From Podila epigama (taxonomy: Eukaryota > Mortierellomycota > Mortierellomycetes > Mortierellales > Mortierellaceae), in the NCBI GenBank assembly GCA_015679605.1, contig JAAAVE010000226.1:1-24114 (forward strand): 24,114 nt of DNA. The letters run 5' to 3'. The notes beneath the pieces were generated by a model that was not told where the DNA came from, searched no databases, and saw only the letters and a list, made by a program, of their open reading frames with translations. Position numbers and translations under genes: made by a program. This document shows, in pieces, positions 1 through 9,942 of this stretch (the stretch's first letter is position 1; every line of letters begins with the position of its first letter).

Positions 1-144
1 TTTTTTTTTTTTCTCCATATATTTTTATTATATGTTGTGTCTTCTTTTCATTTAAACAACAAAAAAAAAAAAAAAAAGGACGCGTTGTGCTTTCTTTTCA
101 CAACAAACACACTTGAACTTTTCTCATACTCATCTTCACTGACC
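1..144 (+). promoter_or_regulatory. 5' flank/promoter of the PUS7 gene
   Basis: Short AT-rich stretch before the PUS7 start. It has a T-run at the window edge, an AT-rich segment at 17-35 that could serve as a TATA-like element, and a 17-nt A-run at 61-77. No defined factor site is visible. The true promoter may extend left of the window. Confidence 0.4.
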
Positions 145-2589
145 ATGAGTTGCATGAGCGAAGACATTGTTGGCATTCTGACATATGTCGACCCTTCCAT
201 TCCTGGCTTCTCGGCCTCTATTAAGCAGAGGTAAGTAGCTGCTCCCCCTTACTTTTGTGTTCATGAATCCTTATCAGTGAATGCTTTGCTCTATCCTATC
301 CCATCTGACCAATTTTTGGTCAAAACTGAACATGTAGATATTCTGACTTTATTGTGAATGAAGTTGACTTGGAGAACGAGACAGTCGTTCTCAAATCGTT
401 CGATCTTCCAGTACCAGACCCCGAGAGTCTAAAGCTCCGTGACCAGCGCATCCAGGAAAAGGAGCTGAAGGAGCAAGCCAACAAGGAGATGTCGGACGAG
501 GACAAACTGACGGAATTGTCAGCTGTTCTGGAGAATGATGTCGAGATCATGGCACAAGTCAAAAAGATGTTGGACAGTTACGGCAATGATGTCGAGTTTG
601 TCAATTTAAAAGTAACAACAAACCCTGAATCTGATTCTTGAATGCATGGCTGAAAGAATGCTCTACTTGGAATCCTTTTAACTCACTTTGTACTCGTGCA
701 CTTTTTTCTGAAAATGTTTTTTTTTTTTTTTTTAGCCCCAGGAAGACAAAGCCAAGCGAACGGCGATTCATACGGTAGTCAAGGAACGGTTCGCAGGCAG
801 AATGATTTCAGAAACAGTGGACGGCACCATGAGACTTCGCATGTTTAAGAAAAAGGATACTTTTGGTATGTATCTTTTTTTGTCAACTTGTCCATGTCTC
901 TTTACTCTATATCATGCTTTATCGCACTCGTGGCATATATACTATCTTTTTCAGCCTGCTAATGTAACCCAGCACATTAATAGACAGACGTGGCAAGCCA
1001 AAGACTGAGCTGTGGAAAGAGATAGGAGGTGAATTTTGCCGATTTTGTCTCTACAAGGAGAACCGTGAGACTATGGATGCCTTGAACCATATCACTGGTG
1101 TGCTACGGTATGCATTTTTTTATTTTTCTATTCTTTTTCTTTCGTGTATATTAAACATGAAAGCGCCCTAATGTCGAAGCTGGAAAAATGTAGTACAGGC
1201 GCTTAATTCGTCATGACTCCATCTATTTTGCTTGCAACTGATAGTGTTCCACCAAAAGTCTTTTCAATTGCGGGAACTAAGGATCGCCGAGCGGTGACCT
1301 GTCAGTGGGTCACAGCGCACAAGGTGAAGGCTGAACGATTGGTGGCGTTGAACAAGAGCTTGTATAACATGCGTCTGGGCAACTTTTCCTACGTTAGCAA
1401 GGGACTCAAGCTGGGTGACCTGAAGGGCAATCGGTTCAAGATCACGCTTCGTAACGTTGTGGTGGACTCTGAGGAGACTTTGAACCGGTCCATGTCTTCC
1501 CTTCGGGACAAGGGCTTTCTCAACTACTTTGGCATGCAGCGGTTTGGTACAGGATCAGTGGGTACCCATCAAATTGGACGGGCTCTTTTGCGAGGCGAGT
1601 GGAATGAGGCGGTAGATCTTATTATGAAGCCTCGTGTGGGCGAAAAGGAGGAGGGACGAAAGGCGCGAGAGCATTGGGACAAGCACCGAGATGCGGCAGC
1701 AGCGATGAAGATGTTTCCACGAACATGGGTTGCTGAAGGCAAGATTCTGTGGACATTTAACAAGGCTGGACACCAAAAGAACCCATATGAGGCATTGAAC
1801 AGCATTCCGCGTAACTTGCGCCTCATGTATGTGCATGCGTATCAGTCGTATGTGTGGAACCATATGGTGACGGAGCGCGTTCGCCTCTATGGATGTGATA
1901 AGGCAGTGGTAGGTGATCTGGTGGCGGAAGACAGGGATGCGTTGGAAAAGTCAGTGGTAGATGAAGATGGGGAGAAGGGGCCGAATTTTATCCGGGCCAA
2001 GATGCTGACGGCGGAGGATGTGGATCAGTACACGATCTTTGATGTGGTGCTGCCTGTGCCTGGATACGATGTTATCTATCCGGGTCATGAGGTTGCATCC
2101 AAGTACAAGGAGTGGATGGCCAAGGATGGGTTGGACCCACATCAGATGCGACGATCTCAAAAGGAATACTCGTTGCCGGGGTCCTACCGATGCATTATGA
2201 GCAAACCCGAGAATGTTGAATGGGAGATATTGAGGTATGATGAGGCCGAGTCGCCACTGCCACTGACGTTGACGGATCTCGATGTATTGAATGGGGTGGA
2301 GAAGCCAAAGGGTGTGGAGGGAGGCAAATATGTGGCGGTGGTACTGAACCTGACGCTCCGGTCGAGCCAGTATGCGACGATGGCAATTCGAGAGGTGTGT
2401 AAACAAGACACATCGTCGGCTTTCCAGAGCACGCTAAACGGGACAAAAGAGGCAGAGGATGCGGTACCGATGGCGGATAAGGAAGAAAAGGGACAAGAGT
2501 CGGGAAGCGCGAAGCGCGACATTGATCAGGTAGATGGGACTGATGCAGGACCTGCAACGAAGCAACACAAGGAGGAGGATGTGATCTAG
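145..2589 (+). CDS. PUS7: TruD-family tRNA/mRNA pseudouridine synthase (PUS7)
   Basis: Predicted 652-residue enzyme in five exons: 145-230, 338-611, 736-865, 984-1107 and 1245-2589. All introns are GT-AG (107, 124, 118 and 137 nt) and all phases match. Known family role: PUS7/TruD isomerises uridine to pseudouridine in tRNA (position 13, and 35 in pre-tRNA-Tyr), U2 snRNA and some mRNAs. Seen here: the N-terminal motif IKQRYSDFIVNE is restored exactly by joining exons 1 and 2. The catalytic motif GTKDRRA gives the nucleophile Asp at about residue 218. The conserved NYFGMQRFG begins at about residue 298, and the C-terminal TRUD region follows (LPVPGYDVIYPG, LRSSQYATMA). The tail after about residue 600 is charged and poorly conserved. 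The ATG at 145 is the first in frame with exon 1; a second Met lies four codons later. In exon 5 the first in-frame ATG (1213) lies inside intron 4, so exon 5 alone would mislead a start call. Confidence 0.95.
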
Positions 2590-2832
2590 TTGAAATTGAA
2601 CGACAACATGCTAAGAGCGTTGTAAGCATTTTTTTTTATCTGGGTGTGTTAAGTGTTTGGATGTATGCATGTTTAAATGTGCTTGTGTGTGCATGTGTGC
2701 ATGTGCCTGTGAGTACAAGAGTCTGTACAAGTGAGAATGGGCAAGTTCAGCGGGGCATTTGCAAAGCAAAGCAGGTATGAGCCAAGAGAACCAAGAAAAG
2801 GGGGAGGGGGAAATCGAAAAAAAAAGAGAAGA

Positions 2833-2876
2833 GTGGGAGAAGAGTGGGAGAAGAGTGGGAGAAGAGTGGGAGAAGA
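2833..2876. repeat. 11-nt minisatellite, 4 perfect copies
   Basis: The unit GTGGGAGAAGA occurs four times in a row without mismatch, inside a wider purine-only (G/A) tract. The pure purine strand could adopt unusual structure. Otherwise it looks like ordinary slippage-type repeat. Confidence 0.9.
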
Positions 2877-3004
2877 GAAGAGAGATGAGGGAGAAGAAAA
2901 AAGAAGAGTCCAAAAAAGGAAAATACAGAGAGAACTCCACATTAAAAAAAAAATATATGAAACATTTATTGTCATCCGTGCTTGTATTTTAATATCTGGT
3001 CTGG

Positions 3005-3040
3005 AACGAATGACACGAATGGCACGAATGACACGAACAA
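3005..3040. repeat. 9-nt tandem repeat, 4 imperfect copies
   Basis: Four consecutive 9-mers close to CACGAATGR (positions 3005, 3014, 3023, 3032), with changes mainly in the first and last copies. Short satellite in the PUS7/F-box spacer. Confidence 0.8.
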
Positions 3041-3546
3041 TACACTCACGAAAACTTCACAAACACTTTACAAACAAAATGAATGGACGTACCAACGGTT
3101 TTTTTGGAACGGGGTCAACGGTTAACAAGGGGGTGGGAGGAAGAGGAGTAGGGAAGGATTTTTTTTTTCCCCTTCACTTTGCCAATGCCAAGTGGGTAAA
3201 ATGGGTAAAATGGATGGATGTTTTCCTCGGATGAACCAGCTCTAAGTTTGTTACATGGAACAGCATGCACGTTCATTCATGGATGGTCATAAAATCATAA
3301 AATTACCGATTATTGGGTCTATCATCACATTTGGTCATTTGTCACAGTCAATCATCATTGGTCATGGTCATGCTTTGTTGGTCTTTGCTTTGCTTTTGTT
3401 GTGGTCTGTGCCCTATGAAGAGGTTGCATTACACAAACAAAATCAACGGCAGTAAAATGTAATTATTTCCACATGTTCCACAGGTATCACTTTAATTTTT
3501 TTTTTTAATTTTTTTTTTTTTTCTTTTCTTCATCGTCCTTCTTTCT

Positions 3547-3640
3547 CCACACACACATAAAATATCATCACACACAAACACATCGCACAAACACATCCTC
3601 ACACATCTACACACATCCACATACACATCCACACACATAT
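3547..3640 (+). promoter_or_regulatory. CA-rich leader upstream of the F-box gene
   Basis: About 95 bases made almost only of ACACATCCACA-like units, ending 12 bases before the ATG at 3653 and preceded by a T/C-rich tract (3497-3545). A pyrimidine-rich core followed by an unstructured CA-rich leader is common in fungal promoters and 5' UTRs; that role is inferred here. No TATA box is seen. Confidence 0.45.
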
Positions 3641-3652
3641 AACATACAACAG

Positions 3653-6600
3653 ATGGCTACATGCTCATCCAGAATGACTCTCGACTCTACTTCACAGTGC
3701 TCGGCTTGGCTTCACACATCCTCCGTTCACTCGATCAACCACAGCAATCACAATCACAATCACAATCACACATGCTTCTATCCACTCTATCTCTCATCCT
3801 ATTCAGCACATCGACCACATTCACCATTACCTTCACACCCTTCCACCACCACCCTCCTTGACCTCACCACTATCCACGGTCTACTCCTCTACTCCTTCTA
3901 CCTCTTTCATCGCCTGCGTCTCCTTCGCCAAAGGCGCATCCAAACTCACCACCAAAACACCACTGGGTCTACCTTGACGTCCTCTTCTCGCACATATTCG
4001 CAAGAATGTCGCCTTGTCACAGCTTGCATTCCATCGCTCTACCATGGCGATCCTCGCTATCATGACCATGAAAACAAACAATCCTCCATCTGCATCAACC
4101 ATGTTCTTCCTCCAGAAATCCTACTCGTCGTCTTCCAGCATCTCTCTTACTCAAAAGCACTCCAGTGCATGCTCGTCTGTAAATTGTGGCGTCAACTCTT
4201 GGGTCCAACCCTCTGGAAGGCCCCTCGGGTCCTCTGGTCCAGACATTGGTCTCGCTTCTACCCCATCCTCTCCCTATCTGGCTGCAAAATCTTCCCATCT
4301 CCCTCAGTACCATCCTCATCATCATCGGCATCACCTTCGTCACAACCGGCTTCCTCATTACCCTCCGCAACACTTTCCCACGGCTCTGATGTCAACAACG
4401 TGGACATGACATCATCATCAGTCGTGCGCACAGGCCAACTCTTCACTGACCGTGTCATGGCAGGCCTTCATGAGCTGGACCGTCAAGAGATCGAGTACTT
4501 TACAGATTGGCAACGAAAAGACAAAGCAAGAAGACGGAGAGCCATCAAGCGCCGTAGGGATGCTAAGCAGCGGCATGAATCCATTTCAAGGCACACAACA
4601 GGCCTTTGTCATTTTTGGAATCGGATACCAGACATTCTCCCCGAGGAATCCTATTCACAGCTCAATGAGAGCTCGGACGATAGTGACGACGATGCTCAAA
4701 GTCATAGTCATAGCCCCGTAGAAGATCAAGAGCATGAAGATCGCGACAGATTCCTATTTGAGAATCATCTTTGGTCAAACAGACTACAACAAACATCGGA
4801 TGACAGTGACACGGACAGTGCTTATGACCCCTCCGATGACGAGACAGTACTCTTCAGGATGGTCGAGACCTTTGATTACGTTCACATGCGCATGTTTGGG
4901 CAGAGAGAATCTTCTCCAACTTTAACACCAACCTCAGGGCCAACAACAACACAATCACATTTACATTTACATTCACATTCACAGCCACAATCTCAGTTGC
5001 AAGGTCAATTGTATCCACAAAAATCTGCAACAGAGACAGTGATAACCACACCCTCTTTCCCTCTGGCAGGGACATTGGCTCGATTACGAAGAAAGCAGGC
5101 CACAAAAGAATCACGTCAGCAAAGGATGTATCTCTGTCGTTCCAATGGTTTGCCAAAGGCACTCCCTCTATCAACATGTGGCCAGTGGATACAGGTGATC
5201 AACCTCCACCAAGAAACACCCTACCCTCATCGAACCAACCCACAGTCCCTCACTCACGCCTCCAGCCCAGACTCTCAAAGCCAAAGACGACGACGCAGGA
5301 CATCATTGTCAGTAGCACAAAATCAATTTTCCGCTGGAGAACCTCCAGTGCAACCCCCTATCTTCCAAGGCCCCCCCGGAACGCAAAACCCAGCACCTCA
5401 ACAACAAACAGACCGCCAAAGTTTCCTTGCTTCCTTGTTTGGATGGAATCTCGTCCAAAGGCCTCAACAACAACAACAACAACAACAACAACAAATCGGG
5501 CAAACTGAACCACTCGAACACTTTGAACATCACAATCTGGATTGGACTGAACCACCACGACTTCGATCTCGTAGAGACTATATCACGGACAACACTTTGG
5601 CCACCGTTCTGGACCATTGTCCTCGGCTGTGTCGTCTGTTGATCTCAGAATGCCACGGTATCACGGACCATGGATTGGCCCTCATTCGTAACGCAGAATG
5701 TGTACGGCGTGGGACATTAGTCTCGCTCCATATGGCTGGATGCGATAAAATCACGGACAGAGGACTCTTGACCCTTGCCACTGGCCATCATGACTGGAAC
5801 AAGAACATGGCATTGAAGGAACCTTTGGAGTCACGAGCTGGTGAAGCAGACATTACTCTAAAGCTCGAGTCGTTGGATATGGCAGGATGCTTTCAAATCA
5901 GCGATCGTGGCCTTATCCCGTTGATCAAGGCTTGTGGTCGGCATTTAGAGCACCTTCGTGTATCCGAATGTGATCTGGTCACGGCCCGTTCAGTCTTCGC
6001 TTTGGCAGAGCATTGCCCACATATCAAATGGCTTGACCTGGCACGTTCCGGACCATTGACAGACAACTGCCTCACCTCACTAGCGCAACGATGCCTTGGA
6101 CTTGAATGGCTCAACCTTGCCCGGCAACACCCCTCCGACATTGATGCTGACATCGATGCTGAGGTTGATGTCCATGCCAGTGGCAACATGGCCCTACAGG
6201 GCTCAGACACCAATGGCTATGGATATGACGACGATGGATACGGTGACTATGGTTATGATGATAACAACACACAGGACAAGAATACCCAAAGGACTCGTCC
6301 AGATATAATCTCAGACAAAGCCATCGCCCTCATTTGCGAGTTATGCCCACAGCTCCAACTCCTGGACTTGTCCTACATTGTTTCGTTGACCAACAACGCG
6401 ATCGAGTCTCTAGCCCAAACAGCTCATGCTCTCGTCTGTCTGACCATCATCGGCTGCCCCAATATCACGAGTCATTCGCTCGTCTACTTGGCCAAATTGC
6501 GCAACACAAGCGGTTGTCTGGGCTGCATCACCATGGGTGACGCCCAAGGCATCTCTGAACGCGACATTGAACAAATCATGCAAGGGACCCTCAGTGGTTG

Positions 6601-6664
6601 GCAAAAAAGTCTTGTGGACGAGACCAATCTGGGTGAAATCCTTGGTCGTAGTTGGGACGAGTGA
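3653..6664 (+). CDS. F-box and leucine-rich-repeat protein (FBXL/AMN1-GRR1-like)
   Basis: Single-exon frame of 1003 residues. The F-box is at about residues 147-195 (HVLPPEILLVVFQHLSY, then VCKLWRQLLGPTLW), the fold that binds Skp1 in SCF ubiquitin ligases. Residues about 642-990 hold cysteine-type leucine-rich repeats (ITDNTLATVLDHCPRLCRLL, ITDRGLLTLA, ISDRGLIPLIKACGRHLEHL, LTDNCLTSLAQRCLGLEWL), the usual substrate-recognition part. Between them lies a long low-complexity region: Ser/Asp clusters that look like CK2-type phosphosites, a His/Ser/Gln stretch, and a pure CAA-coded run of ten Gln at residues 605-614. An Asp/Gly/Tyr-rich insert (about 823-875) splits the LRR array. The first 146 residues are Ser/His/Thr-rich with a weak hydrophobic patch and no recognised domain. 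The ATG context (acagATGG) is good, but a later start before the F-box cannot be excluded. Substrate unknown; F-box proteins of this type are numerous in such fungi. Confidence 0.85.
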   Translation: MATCSSRMTLDSTSQCSAWLHTSSVHSINHSNHNHNHNHTCFYPLYLSSYSAHRPHSPLPSHPSTTTLLDLTTIHGLLLYSFYLFHRLRLLRQRRIQTHHQNTTGSTLTSSSRTYSQECRLVTACIPSLYHGDPRYHDHENKQSSICINHVLPPEILLVVFQHLSYSKALQCMLVCKLWRQLLGPTLWKAPRVLWSRHWSRFYPILSLSGCKIFPSPSVPSSSSSASPSSQPASSLPSATLSHGSDVNNVDMTSSSVVRTGQLFTDRVMAGLHELDRQEIEYFTDWQRKDKARRRRAIKRRRDAKQRHESISRHTTGLCHFWNRIPDILPEESYSQLNESSDDSDDDAQSHSHSPVEDQEHEDRDRFLFENHLWSNRLQQTSDDSDTDSAYDPSDDETVLFRMVETFDYVHMRMFGQRESSPTLTPTSGPTTTQSHLHLHSHSQPQSQLQGQLYPQKSATETVITTPSFPLAGTLARLRRKQATKESRQQRMYLCRSNGLPKALPLSTCGQWIQVINLHQETPYPHRTNPQSLTHASSPDSQSQRRRRRTSLSVAQNQFSAGEPPVQPPIFQGPPGTQNPAPQQQTDRQSFLASLFGWNLVQRPQQQQQQQQQQIGQTEPLEHFEHHNLDWTEPPRLRSRRDYITDNTLATVLDHCPRLCRLLISECHGITDHGLALIRNAECVRRGTLVSLHMAGCDKITDRGLLTLATGHHDWNKNMALKEPLESRAGEADITLKLESLDMAGCFQISDRGLIPLIKACGRHLEHLRVSECDLVTARSVFALAEHCPHIKWLDLARSGPLTDNCLTSLAQRCLGLEWLNLARQHPSDIDADIDAEVDVHASGNMALQGSDTNGYGYDDDGYGDYGYDDNNTQDKNTQRTRPDIISDKAIALICELCPQLQLLDLSYIVSLTNNAIESLAQTAHALVCLTIIGCPNITSHSLVYLAKLRNTSGCLGCITMGDAQGISERDIEQIMQGTLSGWQKSLVDETNLGEILGRSWDE
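5465..5494 (+). repeat. (CAA)10 microsatellite encoding polyglutamine
   Basis: Ten uninterrupted CAA codons inside the F-box protein frame (Gln 605-614). A pure trinucleotide run is prone to length change by slippage that keeps frame, so allele lengths may differ between strains. It lies in the disordered linker just before the LRR domain. Confidence 0.95.
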
Positions 6665-6746
6665 ATGAACATGTGAGAGAAATATATTGTAGGGTATATA
6701 GAACATCAGATTAAGATATGAGGGAATACATTAGCCATGCTACAAC

Positions 6747-6752
6747 AATAAA
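6747..6752 (+). terminator. Poly(A) signal AATAAA, F-box gene
   Basis: Canonical AATAAA 83 bases after the TGA of the F-box gene, followed by a T-rich stretch at 6772-6790 as expected of a cleavage/polyadenylation region. Confidence 0.6.
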
Positions 6753-7222
6753 AAAGAGATCGTGTAGTTGGTTTTTTTTTTATTATTATTTTGTAAGGTC
6801 AGAACCTTTCATACATCTCATGAGCCCCTAATCGTCGCCAAGAGCGACGACGAGAGCTTTTATTCTAGACTTTAAGGGAAAAGCAGTGACTAGGCAAGGA
6901 ACAAAGGACGATAGAAGTGAAGTGAGAGGAAGTAGAATGGGCATGCGGTGGTGAAAAAAAAAAAAAGTAGGAATACTTTTGACCATCGATTATATCTTGG
7001 CATCGGGACAATACACGCATCACCCATCAAAAGTATAGATTGGCTTGAATTATGTTGGAAGCAGCGTAGGTACTATCGAAACCCATGGTTACATTACATG
7101 ATTGGTATGTTATACATGTGTATGGCACTACATGAATCAACCAATTCAAGAGACAAAATGAAAAAGAAGACGCACACGACATTGACTATATTTTGAGTTG
7201 AAAAGAAAAAGGAGAGAGAGTA

Positions 7223-7543
7223 ATGGAGATGTTGGGGATCTCTGACATTTCATCCTCACGACAGAGTCGAGAACCGACTCTGTTGAGGCGAAATTCTATT
7301 AAAAAGCCCGGGCTGCTTTTGCGTGCCGGAATCTCTGCTGCCCCACTAAATGAAGGACCCCAGGCTGTTAAGGCGCGACTGTAGATGAAGATTTCCAAAA
7401 GGCCGCGGACTGGAGCACTATTTAAGGGAGAGCAACAAAACAACACAGAGCAAGATTCGGGCAACACAACAGTCACAAAGTCACGGGAAGACTTTCTTGC
7501 GGAACTTGCTCATTTGAGTTTGACTTCATGGGATGAAGTGTGA
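7223..7543 (+). other. Possible small reading frame split by one TAG
   Basis: One frame runs ATG (7223) for 53 codons to TAG (7382-7384). ATG (7385) follows directly in the same frame for 52 more codons to TGA (7541-7543). Both halves have coding-like composition: a basic part with RRNSIKKPGLLLRAG, and an acidic helical end with EDFLAELAHLSLTSWDEV. The first 60 bases include a strong hairpin (7254-7288). It could be a decayed gene, a small gene with a stop gained or miscalled, or chance. No family is recognised. A 96-codon antisense frame overlaps it and looks less protein-like. Confidence 0.25.
7254..7288. other. Strong inverted repeat/hairpin
   Basis: Arms CCTCA-(CG bulge)-ACAGAGTCG at 7254-7269 and CGACTCTGT-TGAGG at 7275-7288 pair over 14 bases, with a single two-base bulge and a 5-nt loop (AGAAC, 7270-7274). 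A second nested structure follows at 7302-7320 (AAAAGC / GCTTTT around a 10-bp palindrome AGCCCGGGCT). Could be a structured RNA element or a recombination scar. No known RNA family recognised. Confidence 0.55.
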
Positions 7544-8312
7544 GGTGAGAGACAATTTTTATTTTGATATTGGCTCTTTTTAATATTTTGTGTCTGAAAA
7601 AGAGACGGTCACATATTCTTTTTCTTTTTTTTTTCAACGTGGCATGTTTGTTGAAGGACAAACACTGTGCTCACGCGAATATATCGACACGTCTTTGAGA
7701 AATATGTCTAGATGGCTAGGGCACAGAGAGTGAAGCACCATTGAACAACCCCTCTTTTTAGACCTCTAGGTCGTAAAAAAATATATTTTTCTTAGTGTCA
7801 CAACAGAATACACTGATCATTCAGGAAACTCTTTATTTTTTTTTTATCATGGACGAAGCATAAGGTAAGCCCTCGAGCTCATGTTTGCATGCTGACTTGA
7901 GATTATGTCGATTGTGACCAGCTCGGCAAATAACGCGTTCACGGGCTAACCATGTCCAGCTGCTCCGTGTGCTTACTATTGTGCTTGTAGCCTTGTGCTC
8001 ATTTCGTACATATTTGCGAGGTTGTTTCCTTTCTTGTGGACCCTAGACCTTTTTTTTTCCTGTTGTTGTTGTTGACAAAAAGATTATCAGAAATATTGGT
8101 GCGCATCCTGCAGCATTATCTTTGACGCATGAGGAATCCATCTTAACCATCCCTCTTCTCTTCCCCCGAAGTGAGCAAACACTCTTCTCTTTTTGGCCAA
8201 AATATGCGAGTTGAGCTATTTTGTCTTTTGGTCGTCTGACAGATATATTCCTTCTTTTGTTTTTTTGTTGTTTTTTTTTTTGCGCATAAATTAATCCAAT
8301 TGTTATTCAACA

Positions 8313-8396
8313 ATGGCCATGGATGAAGTAGCCAAAATGGATGGGGGACCGAGCGGGGAGGATGGGGAAGGTGGTCCAATGGATGGTGTGCGATAA
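8313..8396 (+). other. 27-codon open frame with good start context
   Basis: ATG at 8313 in the context caacaATGG opens a Gly/Asp/Met-rich frame (MAMDEVAKMDGGPSGEDGEG...) closed by TAA at 8394-8396. It is far too short to judge, and no partner exon was found. Recorded only because the start context is strong in an otherwise empty region. Confidence 0.12.
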
Positions 8397-8866
8397 CAAA
8401 GGTCTGTCTCCCTCGGCACCATTTCGGTTTTATGAGAATCAGAGTGCGAAATAAACAATGAGATTCGTAAATCGTTTTTGGCTGACAGCATGTGGCATCA
8501 TTTGTCCGCCCACATACTTTCTGCCTCCTTTCCCGTCTCCCTTCCTGTCCCCCCTTCCTGCTTACCTTCCTGCCCTATCTTCACTCTCCCATGTTAAGAA
8601 CCAACCGATGACCGATGGAAACTGACAACGAGAAGGAACTAGAATATCTCGAACACTTTTTATTTCACGCTCGTCTTTGGAAACACTTGCCTACTTTGAG
8701 GCAACTTGCAGTGCTTAAGCGAGTCCTTTCTGTCCATGCTCATGACCAATTTTACCCTTTACATGCACATCTCTCCATATGTGTCATGCAATGACCAGGG
8801 TTCACCCGCATGAAGCAGGTTTGGTCCCGTCGGCGGGGAGACGGCTCAAAATGTGTGGAGCACGTA

Positions 8867-8892
8867 TTTTTTTTTTTTTTTTTTTTTTTTTT
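8867..8892. repeat. 26-nt poly(T) run
   Basis: Uninterrupted T homopolymer in the gene-poor spacer. Length may be unreliable in the assembly. Runs of this kind are frequent between genes in this window. Confidence 0.9.
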
Positions 8893-9934
8893 CGAGGGAG
8901 GACACGATCAAGCAGACTGATTGGCTGTACCTGAATTATCGTCTATGTTGTACAAAGGGTGAGAAATGGAGGAAGAGGTGTTGTGGGAAACGCGCTTGTC
9001 ATGTCCACGTCTGCAACATTTTTCCTGTCCAGCGTGTCCAGCGCAGCATTTATCATAGGTAGACACAGTACAATCTCGCATAATCTCAATTCAGTCCTCC
9101 TACCTACGTGCGGCGCCAGTCCTGTCCACTTTAACCAATTTTTTTTGTTTGTTTTGTCTTGTTTGTTTTGTCTTGTTGCTTATTCATGTTGATGTTTGAA
9201 GTCTTTGGTTTGCTTTCTGCCCGTTTGCTGTTTGCTGTTTGCTTTGGCGTTGGTGTTGAGGTTGTTTATTTATTGTTTGCTTTTGCGGCTGTTATGGAAT
9301 TTATGAAGAGTGTTGTTTGTGATTGTGGTTGTTGATAGTGCTGTTCAAGTCGGCCCCTTTGACGAAAAGAAAGGAAGAGGCCTGAGAGCAGCTACTTTCC
9401 TTGTTGATGTCTAGAATCTAGCAAAAAAAAAAGAAAAAAAGAAAACGAAAAGGATGCCAATTGACATAGAATACCCGTGGGTACATAGACTGGCAAAAAA
9501 AATAGGCACGCCTTTTCCCTCTAACGTCTGTCAACAACAAATAACAAAACACCAAAGACAACAAAACGACGAACAATGCTCAGATAACACATCGGCCATT
9601 CTTAACACGGCCATGCGTGCACGCTTTCTCATCAAGGCTCCTGTACCACCCATTGCCCGTGGGCACTACTCTCATGCAGCTCCTACTTCCTGCCTCATCT
9701 AATCATGAATACAACCTAGACTTTTCTTTTTTTTTTTTCCGTTTCCAGTTAGCCCTTTTTTCTCACTATTCAATTGCAGACGAGTAATGTGCGACAACGC
9801 CCATTACGATACTCATAGGGAAAAAAAAAAAAAAAATGGAGTGTCAGCAAGCACAATGCAAAAACGAGATTCTTCGCGCAAACACAACACAGCGCAACAC
9901 AAAACAACACATCTGGCCGTAGAGTTAAACATCA

Positions 9935-9942
9935 TATAAATA
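9935..9942 (+). promoter_or_regulatory. TATA box of the GH18 gene
   Basis: TATAAATA 104 bases before the ATG at 10046, followed by a C-run and a C/T-rich leader typical of strongly expressed fungal secreted-enzyme genes. This is the clearest core promoter in the window. Confidence 0.7.

Larger units (their letters stand above)
2590..3652. other. Intergenic spacer, PUS7 to F-box gene; repeats only
   Basis: No credible gene. Contents: a GT/GCAT-rich stretch (about 2641-2720); four 11-nt tandem copies (2833-2876); four 9-nt copies (3005-3040); short GGATGG and GGTCAT-rich patches (about 3190-3370); two T-runs near 3497-3520; and a long CA-rich leader (about 3547-3640) just before the next ATG. 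The longest open frame here (2731-3234) is Lys/Arg/Gly low complexity derived from the purine repeat. Confidence 0.7.

Noticed and set aside
2731-3234. 167-codon + strand frame in the spacer
   Set aside because: Made of purine-repeat-derived Lys/Arg/Glu/Gly and other low-complexity sequence; no splice partner or conserved motif.
3547-3640. CRISPR-like or telomeric array
   Set aside because: The CA-rich units are short, contiguous and without spacers, and do not match TTAGGG; this is a simple-sequence leader.
6948-7196. 82-codon + strand frame
   Set aside because: Starts in an A-run, ends in a basic tail, no recognisable motif and no splice partners.
8143-8491. Two - strand frames of 62 and 78 codons
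   Set aside because: Pro/Ser/His or Lys-rich low complexity, overlapping each other, with no conserved feature.
9454-9702. 82-codon + strand frame ending in a 29-residue Arg/Ala-rich peptide (ATG at about 9613)
   Set aside because: The end resembles a mitochondrial presequence, but it stops at once, with no donor site and no downstream exon before the chitinase promoter.
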